Below, in pieces: positions 1-7,422 of a stretch of 64,000 nucleotides of DNA. The notes beneath the pieces were generated by a model, which saw only the letters and a list, made by a program, of their open reading frames with translations, made no database searches and was not told the DNA's origin. The position numbers and the translations under genes are program-made. Within the stretch, counting starts at the first letter, position 1; each line of letters opens with the position of its first letter. The stretch comes from Paenibacillus sp. RUD330 (lineage in GTDB: Bacteria; Bacillota; Bacilli; Paenibacillales; Paenibacillaceae): positions 399,001-463,000 of the forward strand of contig NZ_CP022655.2 in the NCBI RefSeq assembly GCF_002243345.2, in the 5' to 3' direction.

Positions 1-167
1 TGGCGGAAGCTCCTGCAGAGCTCGATTCGCCGCTTCCGATGCCGGACAAGGCCAAGCAGCTGGTCCGCTCCCAGCTGAAGCTGCTGCGGTCCTATGCCGA
101 ATCCGGCCGGATCGTGCGGCCGATGGCGGTGCTTGCGTTCGTCGCGGACCAGTCCGCGAAGGGCTGA
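1..167 (+). CDS. C-terminal end of an unidentified protein (partial)
   Basis: An open frame enters from the left edge and ends at the TGA at 165-167, giving the last 54 residues. The tail is charged, with a helix-like stretch (KAKQLVRSQLKLLRSYAESG) and no motif I recognise. It runs in the same direction as the CtaM-like gene 127 bases further on. I cannot name a function; the missing N-terminus would be needed. Confidence 0.5.
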   Translation, partial: AEAPAELDSPLPMPDKAKQLVRSQLKLLRSYAESGRIVRPMAVLAFVADQSAKG

Positions 168-294
168 ACAGAGGCAAGTTTCAAGTTGTTGTCACACAAG
201 CCGGCGGAGCGGCTGTTCGTCTTGGCCTATAATGAAGACAAGACAAGTCCGCATCCGGTTACCGGTACGGCGGCATCCCAAGGAGGGTTTCCTT

Positions 295-855
295 TTGAGC
301 AGCCAATCCCCCGATTCGTACAAGCCGTCCACGACCCGCAACTTCACGGCGTGGATCATCGGCATATCCATCGCGGCCAACGCGATTATCCTGCTGCTGT
401 TCTTCGGTCCGATCGGATATGGCGGCGAGGTCAGCTTCGACGTCACGATCCTGCCCCGGATCAACGCGATTCTGAACAGCTTCACATTCATCTTCCTTGT
501 AGCCGCGCTCATCGCGATCATCCGGAAAAATATCCGGCTTCACAAGGGCTTCATTCTCGCCGCGTTCACCTCGACGCTGCTGTTCCTCGTCACGTACCTG
601 ACGTTCCATTACGTCTCTCCCGATACGGCGAAGTACGGCGGCGAAGGCATTCTGCGCCCGATCTACTTCACGATCCTGATCAGCCACAGCTTCCTGGCGG
701 CCGTCATCGTTCCCCTCGCGCTGTTCGCGCTCGTATGGGGATGGACGATGCAGGTGGCCAAGCACAAGAAGATCGTCCGCTGGGCGATGCCGATCTGGCT
801 GTATGTGAGCTTCACGGGCGTCATCGTGTATCTGTTCATGGCTCCTTATTATTGA
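295..855 (+). CDS. ctaM: CtaM-like DUF420 membrane protein, cytochrome oxidase assembly
   Basis: The 186-residue integral membrane protein matches the DUF420 (YozB/CtaM) type. In Staphylococcus aureus CtaM is needed to mature heme-copper quinol oxidase. I see about five hydrophobic segments: residues 14-35, 53-75, 84-103, 120-145 and 160-183. Conserved-looking histidines sit in LHKGF, TFHY, ISHSF and AKHKK, as expected for a heme-handling protein. The TTG start at 295 is chosen because AAGGAGG lies at 280-286; an upstream in-frame extension is open but has no ribosome site and is not hydrophobic. A strong terminator follows at 871-914. The family call is confident; the precise oxidase partner is inferred. 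Confidence 0.8.
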   Translation: MSSQSPDSYKPSTTRNFTAWIIGISIAANAIILLLFFGPIGYGGEVSFDVTILPRINAILNSFTFIFLVAALIAIIRKNIRLHKGFILAAFTSTLLFLVTYLTFHYVSPDTAKYGGEGILRPIYFTILISHSFLAAVIVPLALFALVWGWTMQVAKHKKIVRWAMPIWLYVSFTGVIVYLFMAPYY

Positions 856-870
856 GAGGCCGCAAGTGAA

Positions 871-914
871 AGAGGCCGTTCTCAAGCCGATGGCTGGCTT
901 GGGAACGGCCTCTT
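871..914. terminator. Intrinsic terminator after ctaM
   Basis: A long inverted repeat (AGAGGCCGTTCTCAAGCC paired with its near-complement at 896-914) is followed by TTTGT. It lies between the CtaM-like gene and the convergent lipoprotein gene and could serve both strands. Confidence 0.75.
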
Positions 915-967
915 TGTCTATTCCTGGACAAGCCATGCAAGTGCAGGTTGTGCCCGATCGATCAGCC

Positions 968-1417
968 TTACGATCCCAGCTGCTTGACCTGCTCCAGTAT
1001 TTGCGTGATCTGCGATGTCGTCTGCATGATCTGCGACTGCTCCAGAGCCTGCAGGCTGACGGCGCCGGCCTCTGCCTGCTCCAGCAGGCCGCTGATCTGC
1101 GTGCTCAGCGTATCGCTGTAAGCGGTCAGCTGCTGGTCGAGCTCCGCGGCGAATTCGGGCGCCTGGAGATCCTTGAAGGCGGTGATGTCCGCCTGCATGG
1201 CTTGCAGCTCCGCCGTGAGCTGCTCCAGTGCGGCGGGGTCGGACAGGGCTTGCTGCGTCATCTCGGGCAGCTGCTTCGAGAAGTCGGCGGCTTCGTTGAT
1301 ATAGGCGACGGTTTCGTTCGTGTAGCTCAAGGAGTCGCCGACTCCTCCGAGAAAGGAGCAGCCCTGCAGGAAAAGGGCGGGAACGAGGAGCAGGGGCAGC
1401 AGATGTTTTTTGATCAT
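968..1417 (-). CDS. Small lipoprotein, DUF6376-like
   Basis: The 149-residue product has a type II signal peptide: MIKKH, a hydrophobic stretch, then the lipobox LQGC with Cys20 as the predicted lipidated residue. The mature part is acidic, rich in Gln, Ala and Leu, and looks all-helical, with no catalytic motif. The size and composition resemble the DUF6376 lipoproteins of Bacilli, but that match is from memory. It is transcribed away from the cst cluster and its start lies about 90 bases from the first CstR operator, so a link to sulfur stress is possible but unproven. Function unknown. Confidence 0.7.
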   Translation of the reverse strand: MIKKHLLPLLLVPALFLQGCSFLGGVGDSLSYTNETVAYINEAADFSKQLPEMTQQALSDPAALEQLTAELQAMQADITAFKDLQAPEFAAELDQQLTAYSDTLSTQISGLLEQAEAGAVSLQALEQSQIMQTTSQITQILEQVKQLGS

Positions 1418-1498
1418 AAGCGTCCACCTTTCGTTTGCGGTATGTCTATAGTACCGATTCTGCAGGCGGACGGTTTCAGGTTTGACAGAAACTGAAAT

Positions 1499-1527
1499 TT
1501 GACTTTATACCCGTATGGGTATAGATT
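1499..1527 (+). promoter_or_regulatory. cstR promoter with CstR operator 1
   Basis: A -35 TTGACT (1499-1504) and a -10 TAGATT (1522-1527) are 17 bases apart. The near-palindrome ATACCCGTATGGGTAT (1507-1522) fills the spacer. It is the first of four copies of this site in the cluster, so CstR binding here would autoregulate cstR. Confidence 0.75.
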
Positions 1528-1593
1528 GAAATCAAGCTCGAACCGCCGCAGCGGATATTTCACGAGTTGAATGAAGGGCTGACAAGGAGGACG

Positions 1594-1860
1594 ATGAGGA
1601 TGGAATACAACGAACAGGTCAAAAACCGCGTCAAACGGATCGAGGGACAGCTTCGCGGGATCTTGAAGATGATGGATGACGAAGAGCATTGCAAGGATGT
1701 CATCTCCCAACTGTCCGCCGCACGTACGGCCATTGACCGGACAATCGGAGTCATCGTCAGCTCCAATCTGGTGGAGTGCGTCCGCAAGGAAGAAGAAAAC
1801 GGCCGGGATGCGGAGAAGCTCATTACGGAGGCTGTCAATCTGCTTGTCAAAAGCCGCTGA
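1594..1860 (+). CDS. cstR: CstR-type persulfide-sensing repressor (CsoR/DUF156 family)
   Basis: The 88-residue all-helical regulator has the CsoR/FrmR/CstR fold (KNRVKRIEGQLRGI core). The two sensor cysteines are at residues 33 and 62. Copper-sensing CsoR has His four residues before the second Cys; here that residue is Asn58 (SSNLVEC), the pattern of the persulfide sensor CstR and not of CsoR. The ATG at 1594 is chosen because AAGGAGG at 1584-1590 sits just upstream. It heads a cluster of sulfur-transfer genes and four matching operators, which supports the call. Known CstR proteins release DNA when their cysteines are linked by di- to tetrasulfide. Confidence 0.9.
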   Translation: MRMEYNEQVKNRVKRIEGQLRGILKMMDDEEHCKDVISQLSAARTAIDRTIGVIVSSNLVECVRKEEENGRDAEKLITEAVNLLVKSR

Positions 1861-1896
1861 GCGTGCATTTGGATTATTTTGCGGGCAAAGCGAAGG

Positions 1897-1939
1897 TTGA
1901 CACCCCTTTTTTTATCCTTTAACATACCCCTATGGGTAT
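1897..1939 (+). promoter_or_regulatory. tusA promoter with CstR operator 2
   Basis: A -35 TTGACA (1897-1902) and -10 TAACAT (1920-1925) are 17 bases apart. The operator ATACCCCTATGGGTAT (1924-1939) overlaps the -10 and the expected transcription start. Confidence 0.75.
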
Positions 1940-1969
1940 ACAGTCCAAACCAAGAAGGAGGATGATCGT

Positions 1970-2197
1970 ATGAACGCCGACAAACAACTGGATGCCAAGG
2001 GGCTAGCCTGCCCGATGCCGATCGTCAAGACAAAGAAGGTGATGAAGACCATGGAGAGCGGTCAGATTTTGGAGATTCATACAACGGATCAAGGCGCTTT
2101 GAACGACCTGTCGGCTTGGGCCAGGTCAAGCGGCAATGAGCTGCTCCAATCGATGACAGAAGGAACGGTGCTGAAGTTCTGGATTCGAAAGGGATAA
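1970..2197 (+). CDS. tusA: TusA-family sulfur carrier protein
   Basis: The 75-residue protein has the TusA fold with the sulfur-carrying Cys14 in the signature GLACPMPIVKTKK. TusA proteins accept persulfide sulfur from rhodaneses or DsrE proteins and pass it on. The ATG at 1970 follows AAGGAGGATGATCGT. It is preceded by its own CstR-type operator and followed by the DsrE-like gene, which matches cst/yrk-type clusters. The N-terminal domain of the fusion protein at 3178 is a close paralogue (same CPMPIVKTKK block), so the cluster carries two TusA modules. Confidence 0.9.
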   Translation: MNADKQLDAKGLACPMPIVKTKKVMKTMESGQILEIHTTDQGALNDLSAWARSSGNELLQSMTEGTVLKFWIRKG

Positions 2198-2215
2198 TTT
2201 TTTTTAAGATGATAA

Positions 2216-2231
2216 ATACATATAGGGGTAT
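2216..2231 (+). promoter_or_regulatory. CstR operator 3 (diverged)
   Basis: ATACATATAGGGGTAT matches the reverse complement of operator 2 at 14 of 16 positions; the CCC half is altered. It lies inside a larger perfect palindrome, ATACATATA-GGGG-TATATGTAT (2216-2237). It is 35 to 50 bases upstream of the DsrE-like gene. Confidence 0.6.
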
Positions 2232-2265
2232 ATGTATTGATTGAAGAGCGGAGAGGATGAACTTG

Positions 2266-2751
2266 ATGACAGAAACAAAGAGAACCACGATCGTACTGTT
2301 CAGCGGAGATTACGACAAGGCCATGGCAGCTTATATTATTGCCAACGGAGCGGCGGCCTATGACCACGAAGTGACGATCTTCCATACGTTCTGGGGATTG
2401 AACGCCCTGCGTAAAGACGAGGCGGCTGCTCTTCCGAAGCCGAAAGGCTTCATGGAAAAGATGTTCGGACTGATGATGCCGCGAGGAGCGGACAAAATGG
2501 GATTGTCGCGGATGAATTTCGCCGGGGCAGGCCCCAGGATGATCAAGGACATTATGAAGAAGCACAACGCTGTTCCGCTGCCGCAGCTCATTGAAATGGC
2601 TCATGAACAGGATATCAAGCTTGTGGCCTGCACGATGACGATGGATCTGCTCGGTCTGCAGAAGGAAGAGCTGCTGGACGGAATCCAGTATGCGGGAGTG
2701 GCGGCCTATCTGGGCGATGCTCAGGATGGCCATGTGAATCTGTTCATCTGA
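2266..2751 (+). CDS. DsrE/DsrF-like (DsrE2 type) sulfurtransferase protein
   Basis: The product of about 161 residues begins with a beta strand and loop (RTTIVLFSGDYDKAMAAY) typical of DsrE-like peroxiredoxin-size folds. A probable sulfur-accepting Cys near residue 122 sits in KLVACTMTMDLLG, the usual position in the DsrE2/YrkE type. A central Met/Gly-rich segment (MEKMFGLMMPRG) resembles the membrane-associating insertion of that group. I chose the ATG at 2266 because GGAGAGG ends nine bases before it; an ATG at 2257 would overlap the ribosome site. It sits between tusA and the rhodanese gene and probably relays persulfide sulfur between them. Confidence 0.8.
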   Translation: MTETKRTTIVLFSGDYDKAMAAYIIANGAAAYDHEVTIFHTFWGLNALRKDEAAALPKPKGFMEKMFGLMMPRGADKMGLSRMNFAGAGPRMIKDIMKKHNAVPLPQLIEMAHEQDIKLVACTMTMDLLGLQKEELLDGIQYAGVAAYLGDAQDGHVNLFI

Positions 2752-2810
2752 TGGGAGCAGAGGGGTCGGCCAGGCTTGAGCGCCCGCAGAAGCTGAAAGG
2801 GGGAGAACAA

Positions 2811-3107
2811 ATGAAGAATGTATCCGCCGAAGAAGTAAGGAAGCAGCTGGAGGCTGGATTTCTGCTGCATGTCATCGATGTCAGGGAGACGAGTGAGGTC
2901 GCGGCAGGAAGGATTCCTGGAGCCGTCAATATTCCCCTCGGGCTTGTCGAGTTCAGGAAGCAAGAGCTGGACAAGGACAAGGAATATGTTCTGGTATGCC
3001 GATCGGGAGGAAGAAGCGGCCGTGCGGCAGAGTACCTGGATAGCTTTGGTTACCGCGTCATCAACATGGCAGGCGGCATGGCAGAGTGGGATGGGCCGAC
3101 GGAATAG
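2811..3107 (+). CDS. Single-domain rhodanese sulfurtransferase
   Basis: The 98-residue protein is one rhodanese domain. It shows the VIDVRE strand, the GRIPGAVNIPL motif, and the active-site loop CRSGGRS with catalytic Cys63 and the closing GGMAEW motif. The ATG at 2811 follows AAAGGGGGAGAACAA; the longer open frame upstream (from 2751) overlaps the DsrE-like stop and has no good ribosome site. It likely transfers sulfane sulfur to sulfite, glutathione-like thiols or the TusA proteins encoded around it. It appears to be co-transcribed with the DsrE-like gene. Confidence 0.9.
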   Translation: MKNVSAEEVRKQLEAGFLLHVIDVRETSEVAAGRIPGAVNIPLGLVEFRKQELDKDKEYVLVCRSGGRSGRAAEYLDSFGYRVINMAGGMAEWDGPTE

Positions 3108-3142
3108 CAGCGGAGGCTGAATAAATTTTTTTATCTCGAAGA

Positions 3143-3158
3143 ATACCCCATAGGGTAT
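3143..3158 (+). promoter_or_regulatory. CstR operator 4
   Basis: ATACCCCATAGGGTAT is a near-perfect palindrome of the same family as the sites at 1507, 1924 and 2216. It lies 20 bases before the TusA-rhodanese fusion gene, downstream of a T-rich stretch. Confidence 0.75.
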
Positions 3159-3177
3159 AAATGCGGAGGGAAGAAAG

Positions 3178-3753
3178 ATGCATGCAATCAAAAGCGACCA
3201 AAAGCTGGATGCAAGAGGATTGGCCTGTCCGATGCCAATCGTAAAAACCAAGAAACAAATGAAGGAGCTCCCGGCCGGCCAGGTGCTGGAGGTGACAGCC
3301 ACGGACAAAGGCTCCAAAGCCGATCTGCAGGCTTGGGCGCAGGGCTCCGGACATCACTATCTAGGCACGGTAGAAGAAGGCGATGTCATGAAGCATTATT
3401 TGCGCAAGGCCTCCGGTGAGGAAGCGGCGGAGACCCGCTTCGAGGCTATCGTCGACATTGCTGAGGTCGAAGTCCGCTTGGCTTCGCATGACAAGCCGAT
3501 CGTGCTTGATGTGAGGGAAGCGGCGGAATATGCTTTCGGGCACATCCCGGGATCGTTGTCGATGCCGCTTGGCGAGCTGGACGGAAGGCTGGGAGAACTG
3601 GAAAAGAACAAAGAGATCTACGTCATCTGCCGAACCGGCTTGCGCAGCGATCTCGCCGCGCAAAAGCTGGCGGCAGCCGGGTTCGCACGCGTCCGCAACG
3701 TAATGCCGGGCATGAGCGGCTGGAAGGGCGCCACCGAAGGGCTGGCAAACTAG
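3178..3753 (+). CDS. TusA-rhodanese fusion sulfurtransferase
   Basis: The 191-residue fusion has an N-terminal TusA domain (residues 1-76, carrier Cys17 in LACPMP) joined to a C-terminal rhodanese domain (residues 85-188, catalytic Cys151 in CRTGLRS). The same arrangement occurs in B. subtilis YrkF; S. aureus CstA is a related multidomain sulfurtransferase that also carries a DsrE domain. Having both cysteines in one chain allows intramolecular persulfide relay. The start follows GGAGGGAAGAAAG and an operator copy lies immediately upstream, so this begins a CstR-controlled unit with the dioxygenase gene that follows 80 bases later. Confidence 0.9.
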   Translation: MHAIKSDQKLDARGLACPMPIVKTKKQMKELPAGQVLEVTATDKGSKADLQAWAQGSGHHYLGTVEEGDVMKHYLRKASGEEAAETRFEAIVDIAEVEVRLASHDKPIVLDVREAAEYAFGHIPGSLSMPLGELDGRLGELEKNKEIYVICRTGLRSDLAAQKLAAAGFARVRNVMPGMSGWKGATEGLAN

Positions 3754-3833
3754 GTCAGGTTCGGGGTCGTTCATAGAGCCGCTAGCGGCGGGAAGCCGAA
3801 GAATATCTTTGCAGTATGAGGAGGAAGAGTGAA

Positions 3834-4961
3834 GTGGCGGTAAGGGCAATGGATGCAAATGAGGCAGCATGGAAAGCGATTCATAAAGAGGAGCTGTTTG
3901 TTCTCGACGTCCGGAACAAATCCGACTTCGAGGATTGGAAGATCGAAGGAGCGGGAATCACCCATCTGAACGTGCCCTATTTCGATCTGCTGGATGGCGT
4001 CGAAGAGGTTCTGGACCAGCTTCCGGCGGACAAGGAGATTCTTGTGGTCTGCGCCAAGGAAGGCTCCTCCGTCATGGTGGCGGATATGCTGGCGGAACAA
4101 GGCCGCGATGTCGCCTATCTCAAAGGAGGCATGAAAGCCTGGAGCGAGCATCTCGTTCCACTCAAAGCCGGCGATCTCAAGAATGGCGGAGAGCTGTACC
4201 AGTTCGTCCGCATCGGCAAAGGCTGCCTCTCCTATATGGCGGTGTCCGGAGGCGAAGCCGCGTTGTTCGACGCCGCACGGATGACGGAGGTCTATCTCAA
4301 CTTCGCTGCAGGCATCGGGGCCAGGATCAAGCATGTGTTCGACACGCACCTGCATGCGGACCATATCTCGGGCGGCCGGCATATCGCGGAGACGACCGGA
4401 GCGGAATACTGGCTGCCTCCCAAGGATGCCGGGGAGGTCGTCTATTCCTACCGTCCGCTCGAGGATGGCGGCGAGGTCCGGATCGGCTCGGCAAGGATCG
4501 GAATCGAGGCGCTGTCTTCGCCAGGGCACACGTTCGGCTCGACCTCGTTCATTATCGACGGGCGCTATCTGCTGACAGGCGATATCCTGTTTGTCGACTC
4601 CATCGGACGGCCCGATCTGGCCGGGATGGCCGAGGACTGGGTTGGCGATCTGCGCGAGACTCTGTACAGCCGGTACAGAGGGCTTTCCGGGGAGCTGATC
4701 GTGCTGCCTGCCCACTTCATGATCATGGACGAGCTCAATGAGGACGGTACTGTGGCACGCAGGCTGGAAGAGCTGATGCGGGACAACCACGGCTTGGATA
4801 TGGACGACGAGGTCGAGTTCCGCGCTATGGTGACGGAGAATCTGCCTCCGCAGCCGAACGCTTATCAGGATATCCGGCAGACGAACATGGGACGCCTGAA
4901 TCCCGATGAGAACGAGCAGCGCGAAATGGAGATCGGACCGAACCGTTGTGCGGTCCGCTAA
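3834..4961 (+). CDS. Rhodanese-persulfide dioxygenase fusion (CstB/YrkH-like)
   Basis: The 375-residue protein has an N-terminal rhodanese domain (residues 5-108, catalytic Cys73 in VVCAKEGSS) and a metallo-beta-lactamase persulfide dioxygenase domain (about 120-345). The dioxygenase shows THLHADH (171-177), SSPGHTFGS and [13 protein letters not shown], the iron-ligand pattern of ETHE1/PDO enzymes. Such enzymes oxidise low-molecular-weight persulfides to sulfite, which a rhodanese can convert to thiosulfate. In S. aureus CstB the dioxygenase comes first, so the order here is reversed. The GTG at 3834 is preferred over the ATG at 3816 because GAGGAGGAA lies between them. The chain ends with a Cys four residues from the C-terminus. 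Confidence 0.9.
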   Translation: MAVRAMDANEAAWKAIHKEELFVLDVRNKSDFEDWKIEGAGITHLNVPYFDLLDGVEEVLDQLPADKEILVVCAKEGSSVMVADMLAEQGRDVAYLKGGMKAWSEHLVPLKAGDLKNGGELYQFVRIGKGCLSYMAVSGGEAALFDAARMTEVYLNFAAGIGARIKHVFDTHLHADHISGGRHIAETTGAEYWLPPKDAGEVVYSYRPLEDGGEVRIGSARIGIEALSSPGHTFGSTSFIIDGRYLLTGDILFVDSIGRPDLAGMAEDWVGDLRETLYSRYRGLSGELIVLPAHFMIMDELNEDGTVARRLEELMRDNHGLDMDDEVEFRAMVTENLPPQPNAYQDIRQTNMGRLNPDENEQREMEIGPNRCAVR

Positions 4962-4975
4962 GCTACCCGGAGAGG

Positions 4976-5000
4976 GAAAGGGGCCATGACGGCCCCTTTC
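4976..5000 (+). terminator. Hairpin between the dioxygenase and tauE genes
   Basis: A perfect 10-bp stem GAAAGGGGCC / GGCCCCTTTC with a five-base loop is followed by a weak TCTT tract. It could act as a partial terminator that lowers expression of the exporter gene starting 25 bases later. Confidence 0.55.
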
Positions 5001-5025
5001 TCTTCGAACAAAGGAGATTTCAATT

Positions 5026-5808
5026 ATGGATCTAGATCTTGCATTTATCGTCACGATCTTTCTCATCGGCTTTATCGGCTCTTATATATCGGGCATGGTC
5101 GGCATCGGCGGCTCCATCATCAAATATCCGATGCTGCTGTACATCCCGCCGATGGTCGGGCTTACGGCATTCACGGCCCATGAGGTGTCCGGCATAAGCG
5201 CGGTGCAGGTGCTGTTCGCTACGATCGGCGGCGTCTGGGCGTACCGCAAGGGCGGTTACCTCAATAAAACGCTGATTCTTTATATGGGCGGAGCGATTCT
5301 CATCGGAAGCTTTGTAGGCGGCTTCGGCTCCAAAGGAATGAGCGAGGGCGGCATAAACGTCATCTACGGCTTGCTGGCCTCGATCGCAGCGGTCATGATG
5401 TTCATTCCTAACAAGGGTGTCGATGACATCCCTCTGGACAAGGTCCGCTTCAACAAATGGCTGGCGGCCATCCTGGCGCTGATAGTGGGTATCGGCGCCG
5501 GCATCGTCGGGGCGGCGGGAGCTTTCCTGCTTGTGCCGATCATGCTTGTCGTGCTGAAGATTCCGACCCGGATGACGATCGCCTCTTCGCTCGCGATTAC
5601 CTTCATCTCCTCGATCGGCTCGACCATCGGCAAGGTGTCGACCGGGCAAGTGGATTATTTTCCGGCTGCCATCATGGTCGTCGCCAGTCTGATTGCCTCT
5701 CCGCTGGGCGCAGCCGTGGGCAAGAAGATGAACACCAAGCTGCTGCAAGTCATCCTGGCGCTGCTGATCCTTGCGACAGCGGCCAAGATATGGATCGATA
5801 TGCTGTAA
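5026..5808 (+). CDS. tauE: TauE/SafE-family sulfite/sulfonate exporter
   Basis: The 260-residue polytopic membrane protein has about eight hydrophobic segments and the duplicated TauE/SafE motif: [16 protein letters not shown] in the first half and [19 protein letters not shown] in the second. The family exports sulfite and small organosulfur anions. It is the last gene of the cst-like cluster, just as a TauE protein accompanies CstR in S. aureus, so removing sulfite or thiosulfate made by the dioxygenase/rhodanese pair is the likely role. The ATG follows AAAGGAGATTTCAATT. The hairpin at 4976-5000 lies just upstream. Confidence 0.9.
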   Translation: MDLDLAFIVTIFLIGFIGSYISGMVGIGGSIIKYPMLLYIPPMVGLTAFTAHEVSGISAVQVLFATIGGVWAYRKGGYLNKTLILYMGGAILIGSFVGGFGSKGMSEGGINVIYGLLASIAAVMMFIPNKGVDDIPLDKVRFNKWLAAILALIVGIGAGIVGAAGAFLLVPIMLVVLKIPTRMTIASSLAITFISSIGSTIGKVSTGQVDYFPAAIMVVASLIASPLGAAVGKKMNTKLLQVILALLILATAAKIWIDML

Positions 5809-6077
5809 GCCGGCTTCTGCCCGGATACTGCCGGACCGATACGAGCGGGATATGCTGTTCGAGATTCGGACGGATGAGCAGAAGCATGCCGCAAAGTACA
5901 GCTATGTTCTGACGCTAGACGCTGGGCAGGGGAAGCAACGGACCCGAAGCAGCCCGGGATAGCAGGTTCATGGCGAAATGGCCAGACAAGCCTTGAAGCG
6001 CTTGCCGTCGACAAGGAAAGAGACCTTTATTTATTCCAGGATTCAATGGAGTCCAATATGCTCTTATAGAGACGGAG

Positions 6078-6100
6078 AAAGCCCCCGCTGCGGGGCTTTT
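6078..6100. terminator. Terminator-like hairpin in the 5809-6237 gap
   Basis: AAAGCCCC-CGCTG-CGGGGCTTTT forms a stable stem with a short T tract on the + strand and A tract on the other. The surrounding 430-base interval between tauE and the C92-like gene holds no ORF with a ribosome site that I can support. Confidence 0.7.
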
Positions 6101-6237
6101 ATCGACGTCGTCGGACTTCGGCGGCCGAACAAGCCCGCCTAAGGTCCAGCGCATGCTCAACCTCCAGACGCTTATGCGCGGGTCGCCGCCATGTTATCCT
6201 GAGGCTCAGCCAACAAAAAAGCGAGGAGGGCGGGCGG

Positions 6238-6861
6238 ATGGGCGGCCAAGAACAGCGAAAGCCAAGAAATGTGTACATCCTGCTTACGGACACGGGCACT
6301 CTGTTTACGAGGCTGATCAAACGCTTCACCGGAGCGCCTTACAATCACGCTTCGCTGGCGCTCGATCTGGATCTGCATCGGGCGTACAGTTTTGGACGCA
6401 AGAGCCTGTCGAACCCCCTCGCTGCCGGATTCGTGGAAGAGGATATATACGGCGGCATATTCCGCCGGCACCCCGATACAAGATGCGTGCTGCTGCGTCT
6501 GAGCGCGACCGAGGAGCAGTACAAGCATGCAGGCACGGTGCTTGATGGCTTTGGAAGGGCCGGAGAGCGATGCAGGTACAACCTGATCGGACTGCTTGGA
6601 ATCGCCTTGAATATCCGGATCGAGCCCCGCGACCGTTACTTCTGCTCGCAGTTCGTGGCCGAGGCGCTGGAACGGAGCGGATTCGGTCTGTTCGAACAGC
6701 CGTCTGCGCTGGTCGCTCCTCATGATTTCCTCCTTCATCCCCGACTCGAAAAAATTTATGAAGGGCCTTTATATGATTATCCTTTTCTGGACCGCGAGCG
6801 TCTGCCGGATTCGGCGGCGGAAGCCGGACATGCTATACTGATGGCAGCAGAATCAGGCTGA
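6238..6861 (+). CDS. Papain-like (C92/YiiX-type) protein
   Basis: The 207-residue protein has a permuted papain-like layout. An early His in the motif YNHASLAL (residues 36-43) precedes a later Cys in YFCSQFVAEAL (about residues 138-148). This order, His before Cys, is the hallmark of the YiiX/YebB (C92-like) subgroup of the NlpC/P60 superfamily; members act on amide or thioester bonds in envelope or lipid contexts, but the substrate here is unknown. There is no signal peptide. AGCGAGGAGGGCGGGCGG provides the ribosome site. The gene for a small conserved protein starts 15 bases after its stop, so the two are probably co-transcribed. Confidence 0.7.
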   Translation: MGGQEQRKPRNVYILLTDTGTLFTRLIKRFTGAPYNHASLALDLDLHRAYSFGRKSLSNPLAAGFVEEDIYGGIFRRHPDTRCVLLRLSATEEQYKHAGTVLDGFGRAGERCRYNLIGLLGIALNIRIEPRDRYFCSQFVAEALERSGFGLFEQPSALVAPHDFLLHPRLEKIYEGPLYDYPFLDRERLPDSAAEAGHAILMAAESG

Positions 6862-6876
6862 AGGCGGTGCGGAACG

Positions 6877-7251
6877 ATGGAGCAGCAAGGCAAGCAAGAA
6901 GAGCAGGGAACGGTCGAGACGCAGGAAACGATAGAGACACAAGAAACGAGAGGTTCTAGGGAGTCGCAGGAAACGGATGTGTTACAGGAACCGCAGCAGC
7001 CACAGGAAGTGAAGGCTACGCACGTGGAGCAGCAGATTGCGAAGTGGATGGTCGGCGAGATCGAGAACCGGGGCATGCTTCGCCAGGAAGAAGCCATCGC
7101 CCACGTACGGGAGCAATTCGGGGAGCAGTATGTGTTCACGAACGGGCAAGGCCATGCCTCGCTGGAGAAGGAAGTGAAGAAGGCTTTCCGCAAGCTGCAC
7201 CGGGGCAGGGTCGCCTGGGACAGGGACGGGTTTTTCTGGGCGTGGACGTAA
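6877..7251 (+). CDS. Small conserved protein, DUF6953-like, with Gln/Glu-rich N-terminus
   Basis: The 124-residue protein has two parts. Residues 1-48 are a Gln/Glu/Thr-rich, probably disordered tract with irregular repeats (ETQETIETQET). Residues 50-124 are a compact domain (VEQQIAKWMVGEIENRGML ... FGEQYVFTNGQGH ... VKKAFRKLHRGRVAWDRDGFFW) that I recall as DUF6953, a function-unknown family. AAGGCGGTGCGGAACG precedes the ATG. It follows the C92-like gene by 15 bases. The repetitive N-terminus is not typical of the family and may be a lineage-specific addition. Confidence 0.65.
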   Translation: MEQQGKQEEQGTVETQETIETQETRGSRESQETDVLQEPQQPQEVKATHVEQQIAKWMVGEIENRGMLRQEEAIAHVREQFGEQYVFTNGQGHASLEKEVKKAFRKLHRGRVAWDRDGFFWAWT

Positions 7252-7422
7252 GGGGCTCGATGCATGCCTCTGCGTTCCCTATTAATTAGCATCGGCAAGG
7301 GCGCCTTACCGGATTTTCCTGTGACGGAGACGGAGAGGTGTCCTTTTTTTGCCGCATCCCGGTAACCTTAGGCCGCTTGGATGGCACTTAAGGAGAGATG
7401 GAGACGAAGGGGGAACGGAATC

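Noticed and set aside
1594-1860. Copper-sensing CsoR instead of CstR
   Set aside because: The CsoR metal ligand His is replaced by Asn58 and the neighbours are all sulfur-transfer genes.
5771-5962. Short plus-strand ORF after tauE (63 codons)
   Set aside because: It starts inside tauE, has no ribosome site for any inner ATG and shows no family-like composition.
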